This document shows positions 11,701-23,381 of a stretch of 64,000 bases of DNA, piece by piece; the first letter of the stretch is position 1; every line of letters starts with the position of its first letter. The DNA comes from Xylocopa sonorina (Eukaryota > Arthropoda > Insecta > Hymenoptera > Apidae), in NCBI RefSeq assembly GCF_050948175.1, contig NC_135197.1, positions 4,234,501 through 4,298,500 of the forward strand, in the 5' to 3' direction. The notes below the pieces were generated by a model that was not told the DNA's origin, searched no databases, and saw nothing but the letters and a program-made list of their open reading frames with translations. The translations under genes were made by a program, and so were the position numbers.

Positions 11701-14700
11701 ATTCTCTCTGTACAAGTCGAGCAACGTCCAATGCATCACCGAAAATTCCTCCGTTGCGAGGGATCCCTCGTTACAAATATGTAAAATGTTAAATTGCCAA
11801 TTAGTCAGCGATGCTCGTTCGCCATGTTACATTCAACGAAACGATCATTGATGGAAGAGCCTTCGAATTAATTTGCCACGCATTATTCTCGCAATTAAAC
11901 GTCGATAATTGGCCAATCATTCAACATGACGTTTTCACACGACTCAAACACTCAAGCACTGTTGCAAATCGGTGCTTTGCAATGTTGTTCTTTCAGATAT
12001 TCGTACGAATTCGTGTCCTAAAAGTATTTTCAATTGAAATCGATGAAAGCAAGTGAAGAAAATGATCTTTTGATTGTCTTATTCACGAGAAAAGAGTACC
12101 AGAATTGGAAATAGTCGACGCTTTCTTAGAACGAAGTCGTAGTCGAACATTTTTAGGGAAGTGTTGGATAATAATAGAAGTCAACACATTCTCCCTTTAT
12201 TGTCTCTAATTGAGAGTAAATTGTAGCTGTTCTACGAGTGAATCGAGTTACATGACAGTACGAAGTGGAACTAGACGTGCTGGTCTAACGCAAGCAAGTG
12301 GTTCGCGTCAAACAGGAAGAGCAATCAAATAACACAATGTTTGCTACAGCGGCGAAATTAAATATGAATTGAGTTTCGCGTTCCTACGTCTACCAGCGAT
12401 GCTACTCCACGAGCATCAAATTTCGTTACTAGCTCCGCCACAGGGAACGAACGAATTGTTAATTAAATTGAGCTGCAACCAAATGGAGATCGACATGACA
12501 GAAATAGGGAAAACAATTCGAATACGACTCACTGTATTACTTTTTCAATCATTCTCTATTCATTCTTATTTCCATCCGCCCGTTAATAATAATTTCAATT
12601 TACACAAAAACTAAACGTTCACGTACGTAGAGTGTGCATGGTTTTATTGAGTGCGACTGGGTATACTTGGAAACTTAGAATAACACGAAGGTTTGGAAGT
12701 AAATAAATAGAGTGACTGCGTACGATTGAGTTCAAGATGTTCAGGTGCTAAAGAAGAGTATTTGGAACCGAGTGATAGAACCTATCGATAAAATTATGTG
12801 ACTTGAAATGGTAAATGTGGCATAGACGTAACCACGAGCGTTCGAGGAATGGATACGTGAGGAATGCATGGAGAACAGGGTGAATCCGAGAAACGAATGA
12901 GTTCAGTTAGAAACGAACAACGAGAAAGTACAAAACGACTGGTGATAAACAAATAGATAATAGTAACTATTAATTTAATAAACTATATTCATATATACTA
13001 TTGAACACGTGAATTATTTCTCTCAAACAACCTATTCCTACACGTATACACACGTAAATGTCCCAGGAAAGATTAACCATTCCCCGATAATTCTCTCGAT
13101 CGTTCTCGAAACCTGCTCAATCACCAGCACCCGTACGTCCATCACAGAACAGCCACCGCTCCGTCGTGTCACCCCTGTACAACATTCTAACAAACGTTTC
13201 GTTCGCGAAACGGGTCCGTGGAACGCGGTATCCGACGAAATGGTTCGAAATAGGTCGAAAACGGGAAAGTGCCGGGTCATCCGGCGAATAAACGCGTTCA
13301 CGGTTCAGCGGCAGGACAGAGCGCGCGCGAGACCGCACGTGTCGCCCTCGACGCGGAGGGTTGGTCCGCTCGTTCACCGGAAACAACGCCGGCGAACGGG
13401 GTAGAAAAGTGCGAGCCGTTTGCCGGCATCGAGCGGCGGGGACGCGTTTACGCGGCCGCGGACAACGCACCCCGTTCTCACCCCTTGGGTTCTAAATCAA
13501 AGCTCGTTGACCGGCTGGTTATCGCGGTACGACCGCGAACAAATTGCGCCGGCGGCCGTTCGCGATCTCTCTTGTAATAAGGCGTAATGCGGCGCGATTA
13601 TCGGCCGGATAATTACACGCAATCCGTTTAGAAGCGACGGGTCATCGATTGGCCGATTCTGCGGACGAAACGGCCGTTAGAGCGCTCGTTTGCGCCCCGT
13701 CGGTGGATCGTGGGATAATGGTCTCGCGAGCCTGATGGGAACGACGGTGATATTGCGTTTGAGGGATTTGTCGAGCGGTCCCCGAGCGATGGGCATCGAC
13801 ACTTTCGTCTGGCTACCTTTTTTCTTCGTTTAACTAAGCATCGCGAGTGTTTCAATGGACGAGTAGGTAAAGATATTATAGAAATAGTGCTTTTAACTCA
13901 TTGCTGCCCACTTCTCCTTTTTGTACTCGGAACAAATGGCTGCTACGACTGTTGAAGTAATAGATATTTACTTTACGAGTTCGAGTTAAAAGTTACACAG
14001 TCAAGTTCAAAGTTACAGCAGTCGAGAGTTTATATGAAATTTAAAATTTTCTCTTTCTCGTTTCTCTTTTCTTACACTCATCGCGCATCTCCAAATCACT
14101 TATTCATCTTCACAATACAGAAGTAAGTGATTCAAGAAAGAGGACAGTATAGTTGTTCTAATTTGCAGCGCATAGTTTCTGGCCATCAGCTCCATTTTGG
14201 TTACCACTCGACGCGGAAGATTTTAAGTGCAACGAATATTAATGCGCACTGAAACGTGCACTTTTTTCTTCTTTTTTTTTTTATTTCGTTCAAGAGAAGA
14301 ATATTTCCCGTAGAAACGGAATTAAGGTCAATCTTTCCAGCGCGGAAGTCGTCCGGATTTTTAATTCTCCGCTCTGTTTTCCGAAACAATATCATTGATA
14401 GCGGCGGTGGCGGGCTTTTCGAGCGATACCGAAAAATTTAGGTTAAGCTGGGAACACAGCACGGACGTCTCTGTAAATTCTACCGTGCTCCGGTCCACGA
14501 GATCTCGAGCGACCACCAAACGGCTGATAAACAAACAGGAACGCGATCCGTTAACCCGGCCATTACCAGGCCGATTTATTTGCTCGCGTGAACACCGTAA
14601 AAGAGAGCACGACGACGAAACGACGTCGTTCAGCAACGCTTCCGAATCTCTTGATTACTCTGACCTAATCCTTCCCAAGAAACATCCACTTTCTACAACA

Positions 14701-14919
14701 ACAACATATTTTTATAATACAATCGCACGAATTTAATTTACATCTGAACCAAAGTAAATTTCGAATACAATTCTCACCAATCCACTGTACGATTAAACAA
14801 ATCGTGGCGGCGTTTCGACATTCGCCATTAGAGGGACAGCATCATTTATAGTTTCCTAAAAGTACCCGATGACCTATCCATTCCAATATATATCAGTTCT
14901 GACCTGTCCCTGATATCCC
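8770..14919. other. Intergenic or intronic DNA without a recognised gene
   Basis: Nothing codes here that I can support. It could be intergenic, or the far 3' part of the CUB-LDLa receptor gene, whose remaining tail exons must lie below 23193. The region alternates between CpG-dense patches (around 13200-13800) and AT-rich stretches. A (GT)n run sits at 10676-10696. Open frames around 13009-13577 are overlapping, arginine/proline-rich by-products of the GC-rich patch. Confidence 0.55.
10676..10696. repeat. (GT)n microsatellite
   Basis: A 21-nt GT run with a single A interruption. Confidence 0.85.
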
Positions 14920-14988
14920 AGCGTCTAAGGCAGGGTCTGCTAGATAGTCTTACTGATGAGTCCACTAGCAGGCCCAGGACGAAACGTT
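14920..14988 (+). ncRNA. Hammerhead self-cleaving ribozyme motif, type III topology
   Basis: All invariant core parts are present in order. CUGAUGA is at 14953-14959 and GAAA at 14981-14984. Stem II is GUCC/GGAC (14960-14963 with 14977-14980), starting with the required G-C pair. Stem I is UAAGGC/GUCUUA (14926-14931 with 14947-14952, one G-U pair) and begins directly after C17. Stem III is AGCGU/ACGUU (14920-14924 with 14984-14988, one G-U pair). The cleavage triplet is GUC at 14923-14925, so cutting is expected after C14925. The stem I loop carries CTGCTAG (14937-14943), the exact reverse complement of CTAGCAG in the stem II loop (14965-14971); this could form the loop-loop contact that natural hammerheads need at low magnesium. 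Both RNA ends leave through stem III, which makes this type III. Stem III is only five pairs, so activity may need a longer or dimeric context. Activity itself is inferred. Confidence 0.85.
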
Positions 14989-15031
14989 CTTCCCCTCTTT
15001 TCCTTCCTTCTTTCCTCTTCCATTTCTACAG
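14987..15031 (+). promoter_or_regulatory. Polypyrimidine tract and 3' splice-site-like CAG after the ribozyme
   Basis: An uninterrupted 35-nt C/T run (14987-15021) begins inside stem III of the hammerhead and is followed by ATTTCTACAG ending at 15031. This has the form of a strong plus-strand 3' splice acceptor. No coding exon follows that I can recognise, so it may instead be a chance tract or part of a mobile element. Confidence 0.35.
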
Positions 15032-15034
15032 CAC

Positions 15035-15055
15035 ACTGAAGCACTTCGCTTCAGT
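15035..15055 (+). repeat. Perfect hairpin downstream of the hammerhead
   Basis: ACTGAAGC and GCTTCAGT form an 8-bp perfect stem around the 5-nt loop ACTTC. It begins 46 nt after the ribozyme ends and may belong to the same transcribed unit. Confidence 0.6.
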
Positions 15056-18000
15056 TACGAAAAATCCCAACGTGCACAAGCGACAAATACAATCAAATTC
15101 TTATCAACGCGACTAGCATCGAAATAAATACATCGCTGCGAAGGTCGATCGATGCGCGACATAATTCCGCTCTCCCTCGTCCCAAGACAATTACTCGTAT
15201 TCCGTGGCCTCCTCGGGCGCGGTCCATTTACATTTCATTTTAAAAGCCAGCCGAAGGGTTATTTACATTTTCCTCGCGTTTCTCAGCTGCCAATCGCACG
15301 GATCGAAGCTGGCCAGGGCGAAGAAGCGCTGCGAGAGAAGACAGAGAGAAATACGAGTGGAACCGTGGCGGAACCGTTCGGCCATGGGGCGCGCGAGGGG
15401 GTGGCTCGAGAAGGGGTTGCCCCTGTAACGTCCCGATTTAATGGAGCGCGGCGGTTTGATAACGGGCAACGGGGTTATTGCAGGATTTATTAGCGTCTCC
15501 CGATGCGGATAGTGTCTCAGCTACTATCCGCGCGGCGGTGCCAGGCCAACTGTAGGCTGAATTATTCGCGGGACGGAAATTAAGGCTCGTGGCCTGTGCC
15601 TGTCTTTTAATCTCCGCCGAACGTTTTCTTCGTTACGTGCGCCCACGACCGCCCCCAGTCCTCTCGACGAAGGAACGACTGGCCACAGATCGATACGCGA
15701 ACCGGGAAGTTCAATGATACACAGGCTCCGTGCACGCACGCAACAAGGAAGTGGACTCTCTTTTAGGCGTGCGCTCGAGCGTCTTGGGACTTGAGCGAAC
15801 TATGGAATCTTTTTTAACGGGTATCCGGAACGTTCCGTGTACATCGTCGTGATAACGATGTTAGACGATAGATGTCGTGTGTGGTTCAACTGGAACGATG
15901 CCAACTGGGCAAGTGGAATGGTAGTGGAAAGTTAGGCGGTGTACTTTGGTCGAAGTTGAAGAACCTCGCGTAGGAATCCGGGGAACTTTAGATTGCGATG
16001 TTTTCTTTCGATAGTCATTAATGGAAAATATTTTACGCGTCGATGTAGGAATTTGTGGTCTGTATCGAAGTGTGTTAGAAACTAAACCCAAAGCAGATAG
16101 TAAATGAGATACTGTATCTAGCTAAATAATTTGTAATTGCACAATTAGATCTTGATTACACGGTAAACTGGTAATGGCGACGAAAATGTTGAAAGCAATC
16201 GGCTGTTCTCGATTCTTTGATAACGAAAGAATCGTTCCGCCAGTTTAAACGATCCGCGTATTTGTTTCATTAAATAAAACCAGCTTCATTAAGAGCAGTC
16301 GGGGCGAATTAATTAAGCACGTATTCGCCACGGTACACTTTCTCCCGGTGTTTGTTTGCCAACTTTTATTCGCCCAGTTTCTCCGCTATTTCGACTATTC
16401 CCGGGCTCTTTGCGCCGTTTTACAAAACGAAACTTTTCTAACAAGTTCCGCCCATTTTCCAAGTTTTCTTACTTAAACCAAACGATAACGATTCGAACTA
16501 AAACAATGGGAAAGAAACGGCGGGGAACGACGGTTTTCCATTCCCTTCGACCTTTTTAATATTTCTCCGGCGGAATGAAAAAGTTTGTTCACCGCGAAAC
16601 TTCCGTCCCTGATTCCTTAACTTCCTCAAGGGATGATGTGAAACTCGCTGTTGCCCCGTTGTTTAAACTTTCCGCTTTTAATGCGTTAATATCGCTGACA
16701 ATCGATAAACAACGACTACTCCCGCCGCCATCGACAATTATTCGTAAATCATACAAACTATCTAATAAAATTCTGCTTAACAATTATGAGATACAATCGT
16801 TTTAATCGCCGGTGTAATCCCTCGCTACGACCTCGGAATAATCAATTTAATAACAACAATACGCGTCCGACGATTCATAAAGAGCATTGCACACGAAATG
16901 CAAATCTAGAGGATCCACTTCAGGGCTGAATAATTCTAGTTAACCCAGATTCCAGCAGTCGAATCGATACTACCTTTTATCAAACTTTCCACGAGAACTT
17001 GACGCGTTTCATCGCCGCCCCCTATCTCTTCCCATCGCCCCGTCGCTCCTCGCCCATCAAAACTATCCACGACCGCCGTTCGTTAACTAATCGCGTCGCA
17101 ACTATCCGCGAAATGCCAGCACGCCGCATGCAAGTTAACCCGCGGAGTTATCAAGGAATTTTCAGTTCGCTGACTCGGTCGTTTGCTCCCGCGGGCGAAT
17201 ATTGTGATGCGCGAGGCGACCGCCTCGCTCAGAGGGGACGGTTTCGAAAAGGATCGAAACAGCAGAAGGGTTAACGATATCGCAAAACCGAGCGCAGTCG
17301 GGCGGACGAGCATAGCGATCGCTCGTTTAATGAAAACTGCAAACTCACCCCTTTTCCACCCCCGCGCCTTCGCTTCATCCGCGTCATTTTTTAATTTGCT
17401 CGACTTAACCGATCGAGATAACCGGATCCCCGATAGAACGAGGAGCCTGAAAGGCGATGGAGTCCGTTCGTCGCGATTTCACTTGCTATCGATCGTCCCC
17501 AAAAGCCGCGTGTAAACGCGATTCGCGCGCTAAGTACGACATCCGCGCCATTTAAACCACCCCCTGCGTCGTCGAATAAATCGCTCGCGCGAGAATCCAC
17601 GGCGTAAATCACAATCAGAAAGAGTTTTATTTCGCTCGGCTCAATAAGTTCGATTAAACTAATAAATCTCTCGACACGCGGGCAAAAGCCTGTCGATTAA
17701 AACCGATAATTAGTCTCCCTGTCGTGGCGCGTGCATCCGTCACCGGGTTTCGCGCGTCCCCAGGTAGACACGCGGTCGTAACGGTTCGTCAAAGGGGCTT
17801 CGATCTTCGAATCGATGCCGTTTGCGCGCTACTACCGATACGATATCGCACGGTTAATATTTGCAGTCGCGATACGCCGCGCGCGTCGCACGGGTGAAAA
17901 ATGAATTCGCGGTCGATCATACGTTAAACTAGCCGCGGATATGCATTACAGCGCGCGGCAATTAATTTGCCAACGGGTTAAAACTCGTCGTCCGCTGGCT

Positions 18001-19601
18001 CGAGCGTAACGTCAACCCCTTCTGGATATTACACGTGCCGTTGTTTACGCCGATAACCACCGGCTATTTGCTTTCGCGAAACACCTACGCGTACGTATTC
18101 CATGTTTACAGTTTTAGTCGATTGTGATTTTGATTAAAAAAGAGGCAAAACAGTTGGAGTATTGGCGTTCACGTTGGACAGAGCTTCGTGCACGAAGCGT
18201 GTACGTTTCGATTCAGATTGGTTGATGATTGAGCGTGATTTTAGATGTTGGTTAGGAAAACATAGATGCATTAAGTAATGGAATACTTCACGTTTAACAT
18301 ACACACTGATACATCGATGAAAGAGTGACGCAGCCTTTGGGAAACTGCATAACAATTGCAATCTGTGTAGAAGAAAATTAGCACGAATATACTGATCCGT
18401 GGTAATTTTGTGACATACACAGAGGGTTTCTTAATGAACGTGTGCTTGAAGCGTGTTCGAAAAGTAAAAAAAGTGTAACAGATTGTGCAGTAGCGAAGTA
18501 AACGACAAATAATAAGCGGCGATAAACATATTTCAATGTGCGCTTTATCGTGTCGGGTGTAATTAAAATCAAATTAGCAAAGGTACAACGAATGCGGAAA
18601 CATTTATTACCCATCAGGCAGTTCCCGCTCTTATAATGATGGTTTTATCCACATATGTAAATATGGCAATTAGGAATTACCAATATAATCGCGTATCATT
18701 TATTCTTCGCGATATTATACAATTTGACGTAACTCGTCTCGTCGTATAATTATTCGCCTGCACGAACCGTAAAGTAAAATTTGAAAATAAATTTCTTAAC
18801 GAAGGAGTACCCACACATAAACCCTCAAAGCAGCAAATAAAAACTATTGGATTTGTGAAACAGGATAAATTCGAAATAAATTCGGGACAAGGTACCCTGG
18901 AGTTCTTCAATCTCGCTCGCATTCAGAATTTCGATAGTGTTCGCGAGTGAAGGCAAATCTCTGTCCGTTGTATTATCCCTTGAAATCGCGACGATAGCAG
19001 CGAGGCAGCCGTGGAAACGCGATAAAACACGGAACGCTCGCGATCATCTTAAATTGCGTATCGTCGGAAGCGACGATGAAATTGAACGCGGCGATTTTCA
19101 TGAGAACAATCCCGGCGGACGAAACATTATAGGAGAACGGCGTTGAACAGAGATTCGCGCCGTTCGATATTCCATAAAACTCGGGAACGCATCTGCCCGT
19201 TATCCGGATAGAATATTATACAGCGCAATGAAATCGTATGATATCGTTTCTTGCGTAACGCGCGCGCGGATATCGCTTTTCGGCCGCATTATGATAATCG
19301 GGCCCGGACGGTTTAAGTGGATCATCACGGTTCTCGAAAATCGGTGAATTCGCGCGTTTACACCGGGAAATCTGCGCGACGCGGTCGAATTCGACGAAAA
19401 CTCGAAATTATCGTCGCGAAATCCCCGACTGGCGAATTACTCTCCTCTGTGTCGTTCAATTTTTATGAGATTCGATAGAATCTTTATTTCTCCGATACCA
19501 AGTGCCAATTTCATATTTCGATCATTTTTTATTATTTCTCACTGACTTAACGTACTAGTAAATACACGCACATGTACGATTTAATTTAATATCGTTAATA
19601 G
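15056..19601. other. Non-coding DNA without a recognised gene
   Basis: No supportable gene. CpG-rich patches (15150-15800, 17000-18050) alternate with AT-rich parts. A perfect inverted repeat GCGAGGCG/CGCCTCGC with a 2-nt spacer lies at 17211-17228. None of the minus-strand frames here could be recognised as the missing cytoplasmic exons of the CUB-LDLa gene, although those exons may be short and hidden. Confidence 0.5.
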
Positions 19602-20042
19602 TGTGTGGCACCCATCGCCACTTGACAACGACGAACTCCAATCGAGATCGTTGTCATTTCGCACCTAGAAAAGTTTCAGCTGGGGTACTTAGTCCTACGT
19701 GCGACACTTAAGGCATGGCGGATATTATAAACAAACGACGCCAAGCTGGCCATGAGATTTTCCAATAATTATGGAAGAGAGACGATGGAAATTACGTAGG
19801 CCAAAAGAAACCCCTATCACGCAGACTGAAAAGAACCCTACGTGGTGGGAATATAAGTAGAAAAAAATACAATTGACGACGACGACGACGCGAACCAAGA
19901 GCACGAGCTCGAAAACGATCCAAATAAAAAAGCGAAAAACAAACTCTGTGTGGTGATTACTTAACCACGTCCCAACTATCCCACCAGTGTAACAACGATC
20001 CAAGCTACTCCGCAATCTGATCGTCGATCAAAGAGTCTTACA
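19602..20042. mobile_element. Possible LTR-like relic
   Basis: This roughly 440-bp block starts TGTGTGGCACCC and ends GTCTTACA, the TG...CA ends of an LTR. It contains a TATA-like GAATATAAGTAG near 19850-19860 and AATAAA at 19924-19929, in the order expected for U3-R-U5 on the plus strand. Near the left end are two inverted repeats, GTGGC/GCCAC (19604-19620) and TGACAACGA/TCGTTGTCA (19623-19631 with 19648-19656). I find no matching target duplication, no second LTR and no gag/pol frame. A structured non-coding RNA or chance is also possible. Confidence 0.3.
19875..19890. repeat. (GAC)n microsatellite
   Basis: Five GAC units in a row inside the LTR-like block. Confidence 0.8.
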
Positions 20043-23000
20043 ATTCCCTCGCGAGCGAGACACCATTGGACAACATAAAAACCAGAGGCTTCCAGCAACG
20101 TTTGTTACCTGGCTATCTCTCGCAATTTTCCACCTGTTCCACATTATCAGTGCCAGGAATAATACAGAGTCGCGCGACATAAATTTGAGAAGTGATTCTG
20201 CTGGTTTTATTCGCCAGCATTATCCGCCTAGTATTTCACCGGCGGCCGAGGTAAAGAACGCTCTGTTGCATTGGGAATCTATTAGACACCTATCGTCGGC
20301 CATTTTACACGGGGGGCCGTAAAATGTCCCCAGCGTAACACATTACTCGATGGCGCGGCGCTTTTCTCGCCGCTTGTAATTTCCGTTCAAAGGAAACACG
20401 GGAAATAATAAATTTCAGCTTCGAACCTCGCGAGGAGGTTAAAGCCAGCTTTCCACGGGCGAAGAACATTGTGTCGTCGTCGCTAACGTCCTTTTCGCTG
20501 GTGGAAATAAATCAAACCGAGCGAGTACACTTTCCAGACGCCATTGAATTCTCGCGCGTCACCAACGCGAACAATGTTCACGCGTTCGATGAAAGGCTTA
20601 ATGAGAAAGAATTACGACGATGCGGACTCGAGGTGAAGAGAAACGATTTAATTCAACGCTGGAAGGAAACGAGCGATCTAATTTATGATCGCCTGTGTAA
20701 AAAACATATTCACCGGGTCGGAGATTCGTTTGGTTTGTATTTACACGCGAGGGTAAGAATAAATTTCGGCGGACCGTTGGCGGTTCGCTCTTCTCTGTGC
20801 TGGCCAAGTGAAATACATGCCTCCGCCGATTCGTAGTCAAAGTAAATGGAGAATTCAACCTCGTACCCCTTAAATTACACCTTTTACCGGGCCAGGAAGA
20901 GATTTATTCTACGTCGAGATGAGTCTGGCCCTCTCCCTCTCCCTTTTTCGACTTCAATTGCTCTCCCGTTGGATTGCGATATAATTTATCGTTTAGTTAT
21001 TGAATCTGATGTTTTCTGTGTACCGTAGTTTTAATCTAACCCCCGAGCCGCGGGTAATGAATTTATGGCCGCGGATCTGCCTCCAGCCGAACTGTATTCG
21101 CGTACGCGCGCGCGATCGTCAGACTTCCGGGCTGACAATTTCTGATTTTAATCGAATCTCGAGCGTCGCCGTTACGGGACAACGCTGAAGAGCGACAAGG
21201 AAAGTTTCGTAGTTCGAAATACGCTGGCGAAAGATTTAATTGATTCGACTTTTGGCATCCCTCTATCTTATTTTAATTCTCGATGTATATCCGGATCCCT
21301 CCATTTGTGAACGGGGAGGACTTTCGAAACAGGACGCGGAAGCCAGAGATCGTTTCCTCTCTGGGGGCTGGAGCGAACAGTTCCCATTAAAATTGAGATA
21401 AATCCCAGAAGTAGTTTAAATTGATTCCAGTTCGGAAAGTAATCCATCAAGGGCGGCCCCGTCGGCTGGGGCCGTGGCGCCTCGCTTCAAAGTAACAACG
21501 AACCGCAACAGGGTAGAGCCGAATCTAATACGCACGCAAATTACGGCCCTGTATAATCAGCGTAAGGGAACCTATTATTAAATGCTGCGTAGTGTTGCCA
21601 CAGGTGCGCCAATTTCTCCAGTGCATTACCAACTCTGTTACACTAAACTCTAAAGCACACTACGACTTCAGAAGCGCAGCCGAGTAAGAAACAATTAGGG
21701 TAGACAAGGAAATGTAACTGAAACTACCAGGAAAACTTATACAGGATCCGTGGGACCGCGTAGTTCCCGGAAGCGCAAATTGATTAACTTTTGTAACATA
21801 ATTAGACCAGCTCAAGCTGATTCGACGTACAAATTGGAAACCGTGTATCGCTCGACGCTCGCGCGATGCTGACTCAAGTTAATTGGAAATAAGTAAATGG
21901 AAACTTTTTCATTTCGAAGTTCGCGTAATGGAGTTTACTTGAAAATTGTGAAATCGATATGTAGAAACGCGATTGGGCGATCGTTCGATTGAAACTAACC
22001 GTGTCTACTTCCGTAAGTAGATCGTGCCTTATTGGTCAGACATCTGTGACTGTTCGTGCCTCCATACGAGCACGAGAGCTTTCATAATGAATTTCTTTAC
22101 GAGGAATACCTTGATTAACGCAGCCTTAAACTCTCGAAATGATTGAGAAAAGATATAATAGCCGTATCGCATAGTATCTGCCTCGAGTGAAACACGTGTG
22201 CATAATACTTCGCCCTGATTCCACTGATTTAGTTCTTTCATCGAAAAAAACCGTGTACACCTTGTGAATTGCGAGCAGCTTTCATACAGGCGCTTTCATT
22301 GAGTTTAACCTTGCGTTCCCGTCGAATTAATCCAGAGCACTAAACTAATTAGTTGCCGTTTTGATGAATCAGTATGCGACGCTGCTGTTAAAACCGTGCG
22401 CGGTACTTCTGCGTCGTGTTCATCGAGTCGAGCTAAACAGTGGGTGTAAGCCACCACAAACGCGGCTCTGCGTCCTTAGCTAGTCGGATCGACTTGTCTC
22501 GACGCGTGTCTTAGAAGCTAATGAAACGTAATTCTCATCAACCGACGATAAGTCACAGATTAAACCGATGCACGCGTGTGTTATCGGATATGAACGCGCA
22601 CGTATCGATTTTCCCTTTTACCACAGATTAGATTCAACTAACCATAAAAATTGAAAGCTTTTTCTATCTATACGACATGAATTTTATGATAAATAATAAT
22701 TGTGACTAAACAAACAGCGAAGAGGATAAAGTCTTCGACTTTATATTGATAATACTACAATTCTTTGAATCTAGAGCAAAAATTTTTCTTTAAAATAACC
22801 AAATCTATGCACGAGTTACCCTTGGACTTATCTCCCATTACCCTATAAACTTCTTATTCGCCCAAAATGAAATACGCGGAAGCCTGCCTTTCGCTACTCG
22901 CACTTTCGCTTCTGATGCTTATTGAATCGCCCTTCGGTTCGCTCCAGCGTTTCTGGATGACTTCGAGTAGCTTGTGAGAAGCGCAAAATTTGATCGACAG

Positions 23001-23192
23001 TTGAGAAAAAAAAAGAGAAAGAAGAAGGGAAAAAAGGAAAACGAGAAGTGAAATCGAAAGGGGCCATCGAACTGCCTGATGGTCCGGCCAAGTGCGGACG
23101 TGGACCGAGCAACGGCCAAGCACAAGACACAAGACACAAGATGGCGAATGGACCGTGGAGACACGCGAACGAGTGTGCATTTTGCGACTCAC
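20043..23192. other. DNA 3' of the transmembrane exon, no exon recognised
   Basis: At least one more coding exon, entered in phase 1, must lie downstream on the minus strand to finish the receptor tail. I could not identify it. The reading frame of the transmembrane exon stays open to about 22894 if the donor at 23191-23192 is ignored, but that extension is low-quality sequence (phenylalanine/serine-rich over a purine tract) and is unlikely to be translated. Confidence 0.5.
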
Positions 23193-23381
23193 ATGGGAAG
23201 CCGACTGGAGGATGCGTCTGTGCGTTGTGCACGTGCTGAAGGTGCCTCGGGGTTGCTGCGCGTTGCCTACAGTAACAGAGGACCGCAAACGTGACCAGGC
23301 ACGCCACGCTCAGGATCAGAAAAACGAGCACCATCGCGAACCAGATCGTTTGCATGCCCAGGATAGTCGTTGCCTCGGAAT
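23193..23381 (-). CDS. Transmembrane exon of a CUB-LDLa receptor
   Basis: A 189-nt exon, entered and left in phase 1. The acceptor CCAG lies just above 23381 and the strong donor GTGAGT just below 23193. It encodes a short juxtamembrane stretch (SEATTILGMQTI), a hydrophobic helix of about 23 residues (WFAMVLVFLILSVACLVTFA onward), a Cys-Tyr-Cys-Arg-Gln-Arg stop-transfer boundary, and about 23 residues of His/Pro-rich cytoplasmic tail. The positive charge after the helix predicts a type I orientation with the LDLa module outside. The split codon (A from the LDLa exon plus AT) gives Asn, so the two exons join cleanly. The tail must continue in an exon not found here. Confidence 0.85.

Noticed and set aside
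22894..23192. Extension of the transmembrane frame past the splice donor
   Set aside because: A strong GTGAGT donor sits at 23192, and the extension is phenylalanine/serine-rich translation of a purine tract rather than a plausible tail.
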